NCBI RefSeq assembly: GCF_001592935.1
Contig: NZ_LRDB01000001.1
Coordinates: 1-64,000 of the forward strand
Source of the DNA: Roseivirga echinicomitans
GTDB taxonomy: Bacteria > Bacteroidota > Bacteroidia > Cytophagales > Cyclobacteriaceae
Reading direction: 5' to 3'
DNA length: 64,000 nucleotides
Shown one piece after another: positions 18,431 to 27,130 of this stretch (the first letter of the stretch is position 1; every line of letters begins with the position of its first letter). The notes under the pieces were generated by a model, which worked only from the letters and a program-made list of their open reading frames with translations, ran no database searches and was not told the DNA's origin. Both the position numbers and the translations under genes were made by a program.

Positions 18431-20692
18431 TTAGAATTTAACTGCAACAGATAATCTTGCTTGAAATGGTGTGCCTGGTGTAAAGTGTATTTCACTTACG
18501 GATTGAGCTTCGTTTCGTAATCTCGATTCTGTATCGAATTGCGCTTCCCTCCACTCTGTATTCAGAACATTTTCTATAGAAAGCCCAAAGTCGAAGGCAC
18601 CAACTTCATAGTTCAAAACAGCATCCAATAAGAAATACCCTTTGGCAACTACACTGTTGTCTTCGTTGGCTGCCCTATCGTCTAAATAACGGTAGCGCAA
18701 ACTTCCTCTAAGCCCTCTTTTCCCTTCATAATTCAATCCACCAATGCTGGTGAATGTAGGTGCTAATGGAATGTAATTTTGACCTTCAGCTTCAGCTACC
18801 GATTTAGGATCTGTATAATTCATATCCATGTTCGCGTATAATGAAGGTGTCAGTTGGTAGCGAATCGTTAAATCCACTCCTTGTCTTTGTGTTTTTCCTC
18901 CAGCTTCTACCACGCCTTCATCACCCACATAAACAAACTCTTGAGCTAAGTCTAGGCGCCATAGCGCTACATTGACCAATAGGTTTTCAGTGGGTTTCCA
19001 AAGTGTACCAAGGTCCACACCATAAGCTTTTGGCAGAATATCGTTTCCGTTTTGGGCCACCACAACTCGTGTGTCATTTGAATGGTAACCAATTCCTGAC
19101 TTCACGTAGAGGTTTAAATTCTTACCTGCTTCATAGCTTAGTTTGAATTTTGGAGTTAAAATTCCCTTGTTCTGGACCTGTCTCTCATAGATGGGTGTAA
19201 GTGCATCTACATAATCGAAAGTGAAGTAATCATATCTTAAGCCGGTGGTTAAGGATAGCCTATTGGTCAGTTCCAATTGCTCTTCGGCATAAACATACAC
19301 ACTGGATTCTCTGATATCTCCCCTCGCTAAATCCGTCAGCACTTCTTTTCGGTTTAGTGTTCTTGAAAGACGAATATCATTCACTTGGTCATACCTAAAA
19401 CCTGTTCCAAATTCGGTGGAGGCTTTTAGGCCAAAAAGATTCCAGTTGTTCCAATAGCTATTATTACTGCCATAAATCTGGCGGTTTTCGCTTTGCGTAA
19501 TTTGGTCTCCATTTATCGGGTCGTTCAAGAAAAAGGTAAAGTTTGAAACCAGCTCAAAGTCATAGTTTGACATAAAAACCTGATTCTCAATAATGCCTCC
19601 ATCCGAAAGGTCCGTAGTCAGTTTAGCATTCAAATTCACTCGGCTAGTTTGTCCTCCTTCGGTGTCGTCAATCGCTCCAAATCTTGAGATTTGTCCGCTT
19701 TCAATTGCTCTTAAAGGTACTTGTCCGGAAGCATCCCAGCTGCTGGTAAAAGCAGACGTTGATAGCTCTAAAGTTTTGTTGTCTGAAAGTCGCTGGTGGA
19801 ATTTTAATAGGGTATTGAATCGGTTAAAACGCTGTGAACTTTCAAAATAACCATCGGTACGGAAGTATTCCGTGGCCAAATAAAGGCTTGGATCTTTGGT
19901 CGTTTTTGGCTCCAGTAAATTGAAAAGGCCAACAGTTCTAAAAGTACCGAATTGACCACCTTCTATTTTAAATAGATTAGACTCCAATCGTTTTTTAGTA
20001 CTGAAGGCTGCAAAACCTGCAGTGTTAAAATCTCCTTTGTTGGCATAATAGGGTCCTTTATCGAAAGCTACACGTTCAATGGTTTCTGGAATTACAAAGT
20101 GCAGATCAGAATAACCTTGGCCATGTGCATGCGAAACCATATTTACTGGCATTCCATCTACCGAAAGGGCAATGTCTGTTCCATGGTCAATGTCAAAGCC
20201 GCGAAGAAAAATTTGTTCTGCTTTTCCTCCTCCAGCATGCTGAGCAATGAAAAGGCCTGGTACAATTTTTAATACATCCTGCGATGTACTAATTGGTCTT
20301 AACTCGATGTCTAATGCCGAAATAATAGAGACATTCTGTGCCAAGTTTTGAGTGATTTGTACATCGCCAAGTGAAAGCGCAGAAGGCTTCATCGTAAGTT
20401 CTACTTGGGTTGTATTTCCTTCTTTCACTTCAATTTTTTGGTTTAGTTTTTCGAAACCAACAAAACTAACTTCAAGCTCATATTCACCGTTTTTAAGGTT
20501 TTGAATTGAGAACTTTCCGTAACTATTTGCTGCTGCACCTACATTGGTTTGCGCAATTACAATGCTGGCACCGATTAACGGTTCTCCAGAATCTTGATCT
20601 ATAATGGTGCCCTTGATTTCTCCTGTTTGGGCAGCCAGACTGCCGGAAAATAGACAAAGCAATCCTATGATGAATTTAAATTTCATGTTCAT
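18431..20692 (-). CDS. TonB-dependent receptor, probable metal or metal-chelate uptake
   Basis: 753 aa. A signal peptide (to about residue 22) is followed by a carboxypeptidase-regulatory-like domain (about 25-105), a plug (FLRGFDIDHGTDIALSVDG, VSHAHGQGYSDLHFVIPE) and a 22-strand-type barrel ending in F. The plug variant with SHAHGQGY is distinct from SusC and belongs to the single-component receptor group. It is the last gene of a same-strand cluster with a His-rich protein, TPR lipoprotein, DUF4331 pair and fasciclin. The nearby His-rich protein and the plug histidines suggest a metal ligand, but this is inference. A second ATG lies two codons in. Confidence 0.9.
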   Translation of the reverse strand: MNMKFKFIIGLLCLFSGSLAAQTGEIKGTIIDQDSGEPLIGASIVIAQTNVGAAANSYGKFSIQNLKNGEYELEVSFVGFEKLNQKIEVKEGNTTQVELTMKPSALSLGDVQITQNLAQNVSIISALDIELRPISTSQDVLKIVPGLFIAQHAGGGKAEQIFLRGFDIDHGTDIALSVDGMPVNMVSHAHGQGYSDLHFVIPETIERVAFDKGPYYANKGDFNTAGFAAFSTKKRLESNLFKIEGGQFGTFRTVGLFNLLEPKTTKDPSLYLATEYFRTDGYFESSQRFNRFNTLLKFHQRLSDNKTLELSTSAFTSSWDASGQVPLRAIESGQISRFGAIDDTEGGQTSRVNLNAKLTTDLSDGGIIENQVFMSNYDFELVSNFTFFLNDPINGDQITQSENRQIYGSNNSYWNNWNLFGLKASTEFGTGFRYDQVNDIRLSRTLNRKEVLTDLARGDIRESSVYVYAEEQLELTNRLSLTTGLRYDYFTFDYVDALTPIYERQVQNKGILTPKFKLSYEAGKNLNLYVKSGIGYHSNDTRVVVAQNGNDILPKAYGVDLGTLWKPTENLLVNVALWRLDLAQEFVYVGDEGVVEAGGKTQRQGVDLTIRYQLTPSLYANMDMNYTDPKSVAEAEGQNYIPLAPTFTSIGGLNYEGKRGLRGSLRYRYLDDRAANEDNSVVAKGYFLLDAVLNYEVGAFDFGLSIENVLNTEWREAQFDTESRLRNEAQSVSEIHFTPGTPFQARLSVAVKF

Positions 20693-20818
20693 TAATGTTT
20701 AAGCCTCATGAGCGACAGATTTATGCTAGCAGACATTCCAATCCTGTTCAGGACAAATATTTGCACTGTGCTCAATAAATGATTTGTTGTTACCAACAGA
20801 TGTGTTGGCGGTTGAAGA

Positions 20819-21316
20819 TCAACCGAGGACTGAAGGTGGGGGAGTGATCGGCTCTGTGCCTAGGCTTTTGTAAAGGCTTAAATAATGATGTTCTGTTTCT
20901 GAAAGCTTAAAATTTGATGTTGTGCTTTCAATGATACTATTGGATTGTGCGTAAACAAAGATGAAAAGGGGATTTAAAGTTTCGGTTGGTGAAACATCTT
21001 GATCCTGACCGTTCAGTTTGTCGAATCCATTCGTATGGTCTTCAATATCATGGCTTTTGATTGCCACCGTTTCGACATAATCGTGATTATTGTCAGCATG
21101 ATGATCTTCTTGATTCTGAGGAGCATTATGCTTGTGGTGATCATTGTCTTCTTGATGATCATCCTCATGCCGATGGTCGTGTTCGTTAACTTGACCATGG
21201 GTATGGAATGGATTTTTAATGTCGTGCAAAAGTTCATGACCCGCTGAAGCCACCCCATATCCAAATAGGATCATCACATAAGTGATTAGAGTTCCGGTAG
21301 CGACAGATTTGATCAT
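20819..21316 (-). CDS. His-rich membrane-anchored protein
   Basis: 165 aa. The N-terminal helix (about 5-25, GTLITYVMILFGYGVASA) anchors or exports the protein. Residues 27-80 carry 14 histidines interleaved with Asp and Glu, in clusters such as HDHRHEDDH and DNDHHKH, and the rest is polar with a PPPSVLG tail. Such segments chelate Zn, Ni, Co or Cu in known metallochaperones. The ATG shares one base with the TPR gene stop (TAATG), so the two are translated together. I know no named family for it. It may take the place of a periplasmic metal buffer feeding the TonB system (inference). Confidence 0.8.
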   Translation of the reverse strand: MIKSVATGTLITYVMILFGYGVASAGHELLHDIKNPFHTHGQVNEHDHRHEDDHQEDNDHHKHNAPQNQEDHHADNNHDYVETVAIKSHDIEDHTNGFDKLNGQDQDVSPTETLNPLFIFVYAQSNSIIESTTSNFKLSETEHHYLSLYKSLGTEPITPPPSVLG

Positions 21317-22611
21317 TAGCTTTTTAACGCTTGTTTGATTTTTTCAGTAGTTAAAGGGCCCAACTCAAAAGTGCTTTCTAGAGCCTCTCTTAAGTATGCG
21401 TTACCTTTTTTCTCAAAGTTGTTATTTTTGAAGATCACGCCTAGATGATAAAGTACTTCTGGGTGTGAAGATTTGTCTTCGATGTGGTTTTTCGCCAGTT
21501 CTAAAGCCTTCTCGTTATTTCCACTTTGGAAATAAGACCAAGCCAATAGGTCATACATTTCAGCGGTTGGCCTTTTAACTTGTTCTGCTGTAGCTCTTGC
21601 TAGGGCCGCATCGTGCATTTCTAGATCTTCGGCTTCTAATAGGATAAGGTACTTATTGTACATTCCTAAATATTCGGGGGAAGATGCCTGGGCGTAGTAA
21701 GCCTTTTTTAACTCGGTAGAAAGCACCTCATTATTTTCATACTCAGCAATTTCAGCCAGAATGAAATTGATTTGAGGGTCGTTATTATGCGCTTTCACCT
21801 TGTTCAAAATTCTCTTGGCCTCGGTCGTATTTTTATCGTGCGCAAAATTGATCCAAGCAATACCTTGTAGTGAATGCCAGTGCTCAGGGTTCTTATTCAA
21901 CACTTCTAAATAAGCGTTGTATGAATCTTGAATTCTTCCGGCATGGCCATACATATCGCCAAGGTTTGCTTTTGCCCAAGAGAAAAGAGAATTGTCTGCT
22001 TTTACGCGTTCAAATCCTTGTTCCATAAGCGCAATCGCTTGATCAAGATCTCCATTGTGATCTGCCAGTTTGGAAGATCTGACTAGGTAATCAAAAGTGG
22101 TTTTGTTTTTCTGCATGTTCAGAATACCCGTTGCTCTTTGGTATTCACCGAGCTCCATTAGGGCATCGAAGAGCAGGTAATAAGTGCTCATTTTTTTATC
22201 GCCTTCTAGCAAAGCCAGTTCAGCGTATTTTTTTGCATCGGCAAACTCATGTTTTGTAATAGAGTTTCCGCTTAATGCTTGGTATAAGCCTGCTTTACTA
22301 AAAGGGTTTAGTTCAAGAGCTCTTTTATAAAGACTATCGGAAGTATAGATATGTTCTACCGATCCATCGAGTCTGAATTTTCTGCTGCTTAAGCCAGCGA
22401 GTTTACTGATATAGGTAAAGCTATTAGGGGAGATGGAAAGTTTGTTTTCCCAGAATTGGATTTCTTCGTTCAGTGTTTCTAAAGATTGTTGTGAAGGTGA
22501 CTCCTCTAGAAACTGATTGTAATCTGCCGAATCGGCAATTTTTTGTTCTGACACTTTGCTTTGACAAGAAAGAACTGCGCAGCTAAGTAATAGCCAAATT
22601 AGATTTTTCAT
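21316..22611 (-). CDS. TPR lipoprotein
   Basis: 431 aa. Lipobox at the N-terminus (LLLSCAVLSC, Cys at about 16). Multiple TPR-like helical pairs follow, including SKAGLYQALSGNSITKHEFA, SLFSWAKANLGDMYGHAG, EHWHSLQGIAWINFAHDK and AEMYDLLAWSYFQSGNNEKA. The family occurs next to DUF4331 genes in several Bacteroidota as far as I recall. It probably acts as a periplasmic scaffold. It overlaps the His-rich gene by one base downstream. A hairpin with a T-run lies between it and the DUF4331-like gene upstream, which may partly separate transcription. Confidence 0.87.
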   Translation of the reverse strand: MKNLIWLLLSCAVLSCQSKVSEQKIADSADYNQFLEESPSQQSLETLNEEIQFWENKLSISPNSFTYISKLAGLSSRKFRLDGSVEHIYTSDSLYKRALELNPFSKAGLYQALSGNSITKHEFADAKKYAELALLEGDKKMSTYYLLFDALMELGEYQRATGILNMQKNKTTFDYLVRSSKLADHNGDLDQAIALMEQGFERVKADNSLFSWAKANLGDMYGHAGRIQDSYNAYLEVLNKNPEHWHSLQGIAWINFAHDKNTTEAKRILNKVKAHNNDPQINFILAEIAEYENNEVLSTELKKAYYAQASSPEYLGMYNKYLILLEAEDLEMHDAALARATAEQVKRPTAEMYDLLAWSYFQSGNNEKALELAKNHIEDKSSHPEVLYHLGVIFKNNNFEKKGNAYLREALESTFELGPLTTEKIKQALKS

Positions 22612-22632
22612 GATTATAGTTTTTGAGGTGGG

Positions 22633-22708
22633 AAAAAGTAGCAGCCTTGAAAGTAGTGTGTTTGAACGGGCCCTGAAACAAGTTCAGGGTGACTCTCAAG
22701 ACTGCTGC
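22633..22708 (-). repeat. REP-like nested hairpin between DUF4331-like and TPR genes
   Basis: Outer arms 22638-22650 and 22696-22708 pair at 11 of 13 positions. Inside lies CCCTGAA-ACAAG-TTCAGGG (22671-22689), a motif common in bacterial interspersed repeats. On the minus strand the outer stem is followed by TTTTT (22632-22636), so it can also act as a terminator or attenuator. Confidence 0.6.
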
Positions 22709-22723
22709 TTGGTTATTTGTTGC

Positions 22724-23269
22724 TTACCAAGGTGTGGCCAAGTAAGGGAATGTAGACAAGAATGCTTTGTCGTTTGAACTAACATTATCATCAGTAAGAC
22801 CTGGCTTTTCAGTAGCATCTGGGCCACCAAAGATCAAAATCAATTCTACTGTGATAACGTCATCGGCCAAAGCTCTACCTGTTAACACGTTGGTGCCATC
22901 ATAGAAAGTTGTTGTTCCGTCTAATGATAAACTTAATACATCTGTTGCTAAAGCTCCTGTAAAAGCGGCAGCACTAAAGGTGAGTAAATTTGTAGTGTAA
23001 TCTGGGTTTAAAGCCAAAAGCTTAGCTTGAAACGCTGACTGAAATGCAGCCGACTGCATAGAAGGAACAGTAGTATTGAACTCATCTTTTTTATCAGCCG
23101 AAACAAATACAGTGTTGATTGCAGGTCTACCCATTTGATCTTCTTGAACATAAGTAGTTGAAGTTTCTGGGGTCATTTCTGAGTCATCGTCACCACATGA
23201 TACACTACCCAAGGCTAGCACGCATACTGCTGCTACTGCCCAAAATTTATTTATATATGTCTTTTTCAT
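22724..23269 (-). CDS. DUF4331-like lipoprotein (C-terminal part of family)
   Basis: 181 aa lipoprotein (lipobox GSVSC, about residue 25). After a short acidic linker it contains DQMGRPAINTVFVSADKKDE, then a long variable region and NVLTGRALADDVITVELILI. These correspond, as I recall the family, to the C-terminal half of DUF4331 proteins. The gene upstream carries the N-terminal half with its own signal peptide, so the family appears split into two secreted chains. The 25-bp gap implies one transcript. Role unknown. Confidence 0.7.
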   Translation of the reverse strand: MKKTYINKFWAVAAVCVLALGSVSCGDDDSEMTPETSTTYVQEDQMGRPAINTVFVSADKKDEFNTTVPSMQSAAFQSAFQAKLLALNPDYTTNLLTFSAAAFTGALATDVLSLSLDGTTTFYDGTNVLTGRALADDVITVELILIFGGPDATEKPGLTDDNVSSNDKAFLSTFPYLATPW

Positions 23270-23294
23270 CTTAGTATCTTTTTCTGGTTAAAAA

Positions 23295-23951
23295 TTATTG
23301 CTTTCTATTACTAGTTACCCAAGTATTGATCGTTCCTGATCCGCCTACGGTTGATTTTGGAACTTCAACTACAACAGACATTACATTGGTGCCTGCGAAA
23401 GTATCGGCTCCTGGGCTGTTAAAACTTGTTGCGTTTCCAGCAATGATTTCACCGTACTGAGCAAAGTCCATGAAGAATGGATCATCTCTTGGGCCAGCGA
23501 AAACTTTCATTCCACCGGATGTTCCAACTGAAGCAGTTGCGCCATAAGCTGTTATATCCGCCTGAGCAGATGCTGTCATTGAAGAAACAATTGTTGAGGC
23601 CAACCCTGTTCTTGTTGGTGCCATTGGGCCATACACATAAACTTTACCGTCTTTGAATGTACACTGGATCACTAGGTCTTCTACAGCATCTCCAGTATTG
23701 TCGATATTGAATTCAATCATTACGTTCTCGTCAAAATTTGCCGAGGCTGAGGCCGATGGTGATAATAAGCCTTGAAGATTGGCCACGAACACTACGTTCG
23801 AGCTAGATTCTGGGCTTTGGAATGCGTAAAAGTCTGTGATATCCGAAGATGTACTTGCAACGCCAGGGGCATCAATATGATCCGCTGCGAAAAGGTAGGC
23901 TGTGGCGATTAGGGCCAAACTACCGAGGGTGATTACTGCTTTTCTTTTCAT
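23295..23951 (-). CDS. DUF4331 family secreted protein (N-terminal part of family)
   Basis: 218 aa from the ATG at 23951, chosen because MKRKAVITLGSLALIATAYLF is a standard signal peptide; an upstream in-frame start at 23972 would add seven residues. ADHIDAPGV, followed by DITDFYAF, is the DUF4331 hallmark, and further beta-strands (DENVMIEFNIDNTGDAVEDL) and DDPFFMDF follow. The usual family member is about twice this length. The missing half corresponds to the next gene downstream. Its role is unknown; association with a TonB receptor and fasciclin suggests an extracytoplasmic complex. Confidence 0.85.
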   Translation of the reverse strand: MKRKAVITLGSLALIATAYLFAADHIDAPGVASTSSDITDFYAFQSPESSSNVVFVANLQGLLSPSASASANFDENVMIEFNIDNTGDAVEDLVIQCTFKDGKVYVYGPMAPTRTGLASTIVSSMTASAQADITAYGATASVGTSGGMKVFAGPRDDPFFMDFAQYGEIIAGNATSFNSPGADTFAGTNVMSVVVEVPKSTVGGSGTINTWVTSNRKQ

Positions 23952-24035
23952 AATGTTATTAATTTTTGACAATAAGAATTCTGGATTGATATTTTATCAA
24001 CCTGATTTGTAAATAGTTATGTAAAATTTGATGGT

Positions 24036-24593
24036 TTACTTAGGAAGTACGACCGAGTCGATTACATGGATAACTCCATTTGACTGGTAAACATCGTACA
24101 GGGAAATATTGGATGAGTTTCCCTTCTCATCTGTTAATGTAATGTTCTTCTCACCGTTCATTTTGGCAATCAGTATGCCTCCACTTACAGTTGTTAATTT
24201 TGCCATGCCATTTGCTTTTTTAATGGCTTTCATAATGGCTTTGGAATCCATTCTACCTGCCACTACATGGTAAGTAAGTACTTGCGTCAGCATTTGCTTA
24301 TTTTCAGGTTTCAATAGTGTTGCTACTGTTCCTTCTGGCAATTTGGCGAATGCTGCATTGGTAGGTGCGAAAACCGTAAATGGTCCTGCGCCCTGCAAAG
24401 TTTCTACCAAGCCTGCTGCTTTCACTGCGGCAACTAGGGTGGTGTGGTCTTTTGAATTTACTGCGTTTTCAATAATGTTCTTCATAGGATACATCTTTTC
24501 TCCTCCCACCATTACGGTGCTTTGGGCTTTAATTGAATTTGCTCCTATGGCGAAAAACGCGATCATCAGTAATTGTGTGATTTTCTTTTTCAT
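24036..24593 (-). CDS. Fasciclin domain secreted protein
   Basis: 185 aa from the ATG at 24593, the start that places a signal peptide (MKKKITQLLMIAFFAIGANS) at the N-terminus; an in-frame ATG at 24620 is less likely. One FAS1 domain with H1 motif GPFTVFAPTNAAFAKLP and H2-type end NGVIHVIDSVVLP is complete. Fasciclin domains mediate adhesion or protein interaction. In Bacteroidota, fasciclin proteins are often found with ECF sigma/anti-sigma pairs. It is the first gene of the same-strand cluster leading to the TonB receptor; no promoter was recognised. Confidence 0.92.
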   Translation of the reverse strand: MKKKITQLLMIAFFAIGANSIKAQSTVMVGGEKMYPMKNIIENAVNSKDHTTLVAAVKAAGLVETLQGAGPFTVFAPTNAAFAKLPEGTVATLLKPENKQMLTQVLTYHVVAGRMDSKAIMKAIKKANGMAKLTTVSGGILIAKMNGEKNITLTDEKGNSSNISLYDVYQSNGVIHVIDSVVLPK

Positions 24594-24746
24594 TAGATAA
24601 TTGTTTTTGATTTCGGACATACATACGGAGCCCTATGCACTACTGGATTTAGGGGGAGGGAAAATTTATTTTTCGCGGTGCTTAATGAAAGCACTAAAGG
24701 CAAAAGAGACTTATAGAAAGAACTGAAGAATGATGTGCTTCTTTCT

Positions 24747-25307
24747 TTATTCCTGAGAACGGACGCTTTTATAACTTGAAAAGGTCCAAAGACTCAAGAC
24801 CAATAAACAACTTACCATGAATGCCGCCACAAAAAATGAAGGCGTATCAATTGTTCTCGTGCCAAGGATAGCAGTGCCAACCGATATTACGCCTGCCATG
24901 ACCGAGTAGCTTTTTGTTTTATAGAACCAGCCATAAGGAAAAAAATGAGCTCCAGTGATAATGGCCAAAGCCATCACCATTTGGCTTGGGTTTTGGTTAA
25001 AAAAGATGAACACGAAAGGAAAATAGAATAACTGGGCGAAATTGAGCCAAAGCCCCAATTCGTTGAGGGGGTTGTTTTCAATTTTCCATACTGTTTTGAA
25101 CACCTTGGAAAATATCCAGGCCAAAGGCATTAAAGGAGCGGTACAAAAGAAGGTAAATAACGCCCTTTGTTTGTCTGAGTATGGTAATTGCCACACAATA
25201 GCAATCAAGAGCCAGCAAATTGAGGCGGCCAAGATAAAGTTGACACCATTCTTATTTTGAATTATGATTTCGTGCCGAAGGGTGTTGAATGACTTTTGAC
25301 TTTCCAT
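24747..25307 (-). CDS. Six-helix membrane protein, DUF7010-like
   Basis: 186 aa with six predicted transmembrane segments. GVNFILAASICWLLIAIVWQ at the first helix and the GAHFFPYGWFYKTKSY segment fit the DUF7010 family as I remember it. Function unknown. It starts 1 bp after the response-regulator stop and is probably co-transcribed with the two-component genes, which suggests a target or sensor role in the same pathway (inference). Confidence 0.72.
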   Translation of the reverse strand: MESQKSFNTLRHEIIIQNKNGVNFILAASICWLLIAIVWQLPYSDKQRALFTFFCTAPLMPLAWIFSKVFKTVWKIENNPLNELGLWLNFAQLFYFPFVFIFFNQNPSQMVMALAIITGAHFFPYGWFYKTKSYSVMAGVISVGTAILGTRTIDTPSFFVAAFMVSCLLVLSLWTFSSYKSVRSQE

Positions 25308-25308
25308 T

Positions 25309-26028
25309 TTAAAAACTCATTACCTCTCTGAACTTAATACTCTGCCTGCGAGAAACTTCGATTTCTTCCCCATCTTTTAAATAAACCTTCAGGGTACCGC
25401 TAAACCAAGGTTCAATGCGGGCAATGTATTTTAGGTTGATGATTTGCTGGCGATTGGCGCGAAAGAATACTTCCGTGTCTAGGCGAGACTCCATGTAATT
25501 CAGAGAGCGCGGAATCATTGGTTTTTGATCTTTGAAGAAAATACGGGTGTAACTGCCCATGATTTCTAGGATTCGTATTTCGGCCAAATCCACGAACCAA
25601 CAGGTTTCTCCATCCTTCACAAAAACCTGATTATTTAAACCCAATACGTTTTTGTCTTTTAAGTCCGATGCCCGCTTTCTAATTTTTGCTGCTGCTTTTT
25701 CTAGTGCTAAAGCCAAACGGTCATCCTTAATTGGTTTCTGGAGATAGTCGAGGGCATTATGATCAAAAGCCTTCATGGCATAATGATCGAAAGCTGTGGT
25801 GAAAATAACTTCTGGTGCATCTTCCAATTCCTGAAGCAGTTCAAAACCATCTTTTCCTGGCATCTGAATGTCCAGAAAAAGAAGTTCAGGTTTTAAATCG
25901 ATTATTTTCTCTAAAGCTTCATCTGCATTTTCAGCCTCGCCAATGACTTGAACATCATCTCTATTCTTTAAAAGATGTTTGAGTTCTTGTCTCGCCAAAT
26001 TTGAATCATCTATAATCAGAGCTTTCAT
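25309..26028 (-). CDS. LytTR family response regulator
   Basis: 239 aa. Receiver domain (1-120) with acidic pocket D7/D8, phospho-acceptor D53 in LLFLDIQMPGKDG and a conserved Lys in LQKPI. A LytTR DNA-binding domain (about 135-239) contains FFRANRQQIINLKYI. These regulators bind direct repeats upstream of target promoters. It overlaps the kinase gene by 4 bp (ATGA), so it is the kinase's cognate partner. Confidence 0.94.
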   Translation of the reverse strand: MKALIIDDSNLARQELKHLLKNRDDVQVIGEAENADEALEKIIDLKPELLFLDIQMPGKDGFELLQELEDAPEVIFTTAFDHYAMKAFDHNALDYLQKPIKDDRLALALEKAAAKIRKRASDLKDKNVLGLNNQVFVKDGETCWFVDLAEIRILEIMGSYTRIFFKDQKPMIPRSLNYMESRLDTEVFFRANRQQIINLKYIARIEPWFSGTLKVYLKDGEEIEVSRRQSIKFREVMSF

Positions 26029-27065
26029 GACAATGGAATTTTGAGCGATGCTGTTACGGTATTTTCAGAAGAGTTTTCAACCTTGAGCTCGGCAAAATGG
26101 CCAAACAGAATTTTTAAGCGTTCGATCAGGTTTTTCAGCCCAATTCCTTCGCGCTTACTTTTGGCTTTGAGTTGGCCATCATTGCAAACTTCAATTCTTA
26201 AGTGGTCATTTTCAAGAACCGACCTGATCAGTATATTTCCACCAGCAGTCATTTGAGAAACTCCATGTTTGATGGCGTTTTCCACCAAAAGCTGAATGGC
26301 CATTGGAGGGATTTTGATATCTAAACTGGTGTCATCTATTTCAAAAGCATAGGTCAGTCGGTCGTTGAACTGAATAGATTCCAGTTGTAGATAATCTTTC
26401 ACAATGGCAATTTCCTGACTCAGCGTTACTTTTTCGGCTGCATTAAATTGGATGGAATAACGCAAGAGTTCCGAAATATGAGTGACCATGGAGCGTGCTT
26501 GTTCAGGGTCGGAAAGAATAAGCGATCTGATATTATTAAGTGCGTTAAACAGAAAGTGAGGATTGATCTGGTTTTTTAGAATCGCCAACTCTGCCTCTTG
26601 CAAAGCCGAGGTAAGCTCAAGCTTTTCTATTTCACTTCTTCGGTTGCGCTGAATAACATGATAAGCAAAATAGAGGGTCGACCAACTGGCCATTACAATG
26701 GAAACACTTCCAATAAAACCGACAAAGTTTGTCCAACTAAATGGCATGATGCCTTTTAAAGGGAGAACAAAGTAGATGATCAAATGAATGAAGGATTGCG
26801 AGAGGGTAGAAATTACAATAGCCCCCAAGATCAATTTCGGGAGTAAGGATTTTATGGATAATTGTGTCCAGTCATTCCTTTTTATAAACCAGCGAAAGAG
26901 GTGTGAGAAAACAAACAGACAAACCCCAATGATTAACTGGAGCAGCAATATATTTGGAGATATGTTTTGAGGGCCAGCAAAAACATAGATCATGCCGATG
27001 CTAAAGAGGGTGTAAATACCCCAGCCAAAAATTTGGCAGAGCCAATAGAGTGTCGATTGCTTCAT
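26025..27065 (-). CDS. LytS-type sensor histidine kinase
   Basis: 346 aa from the ATG at 27065 (MKQSTLYWLCQIFGWGIYT). An in-frame ATG at 27101 would add 12 residues, but it falls inside the loop of a perfect hairpin, so I prefer the later start. Four transmembrane helices precede a His_kinase domain (NQINPHFLFNALNNIRSL, phospho-acceptor His at about residue 170) and an HATPase domain with N-box (QLLVENAIKHG) and G-box. The membrane part has no recognisable ligand-binding domain. It works with the LytTR regulator downstream. Confidence 0.92.
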   Translation of the reverse strand: MKQSTLYWLCQIFGWGIYTLFSIGMIYVFAGPQNISPNILLLQLIIGVCLFVFSHLFRWFIKRNDWTQLSIKSLLPKLILGAIVISTLSQSFIHLIIYFVLPLKGIMPFSWTNFVGFIGSVSIVMASWSTLYFAYHVIQRNRRSEIEKLELTSALQEAELAILKNQINPHFLFNALNNIRSLILSDPEQARSMVTHISELLRYSIQFNAAEKVTLSQEIAIVKDYLQLESIQFNDRLTYAFEIDDTSLDIKIPPMAIQLLVENAIKHGVSQMTAGGNILIRSVLENDHLRIEVCNDGQLKAKSKREGIGLKNLIERLKILFGHFAELKVENSSENTVTASLKIPLS

Positions 27066-27080
27066 CTTTTTCAAAATTGA

Positions 27081-27123
27081 ATAGAATAGCGTTCGATTCA
27101 TTGATTAGAACGCTATTCTATTA
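27081..27123. repeat. Perfect 15-bp inverted repeat between hydrolase and kinase genes
   Basis: AATAGAATAGCGTTC (27081-27095) and GAACGCTATTCTATT (27109-27123) pair fully around a 13-nt loop. It lies directly after the hydrolase stop on the minus strand. It could be a terminator or attenuator, although the following T-run is short, or a dyad bound by a regulator. Confidence 0.7.
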
Positions 27124-27130
27124 GGCTAAT

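Noticed and set aside
20999-21264. Long hydrophobic or Met-rich frames in other registers over the His-rich gene
   Set aside because: They arise from the repetitive CAT/GAT codons of the His-rich region read out of frame.
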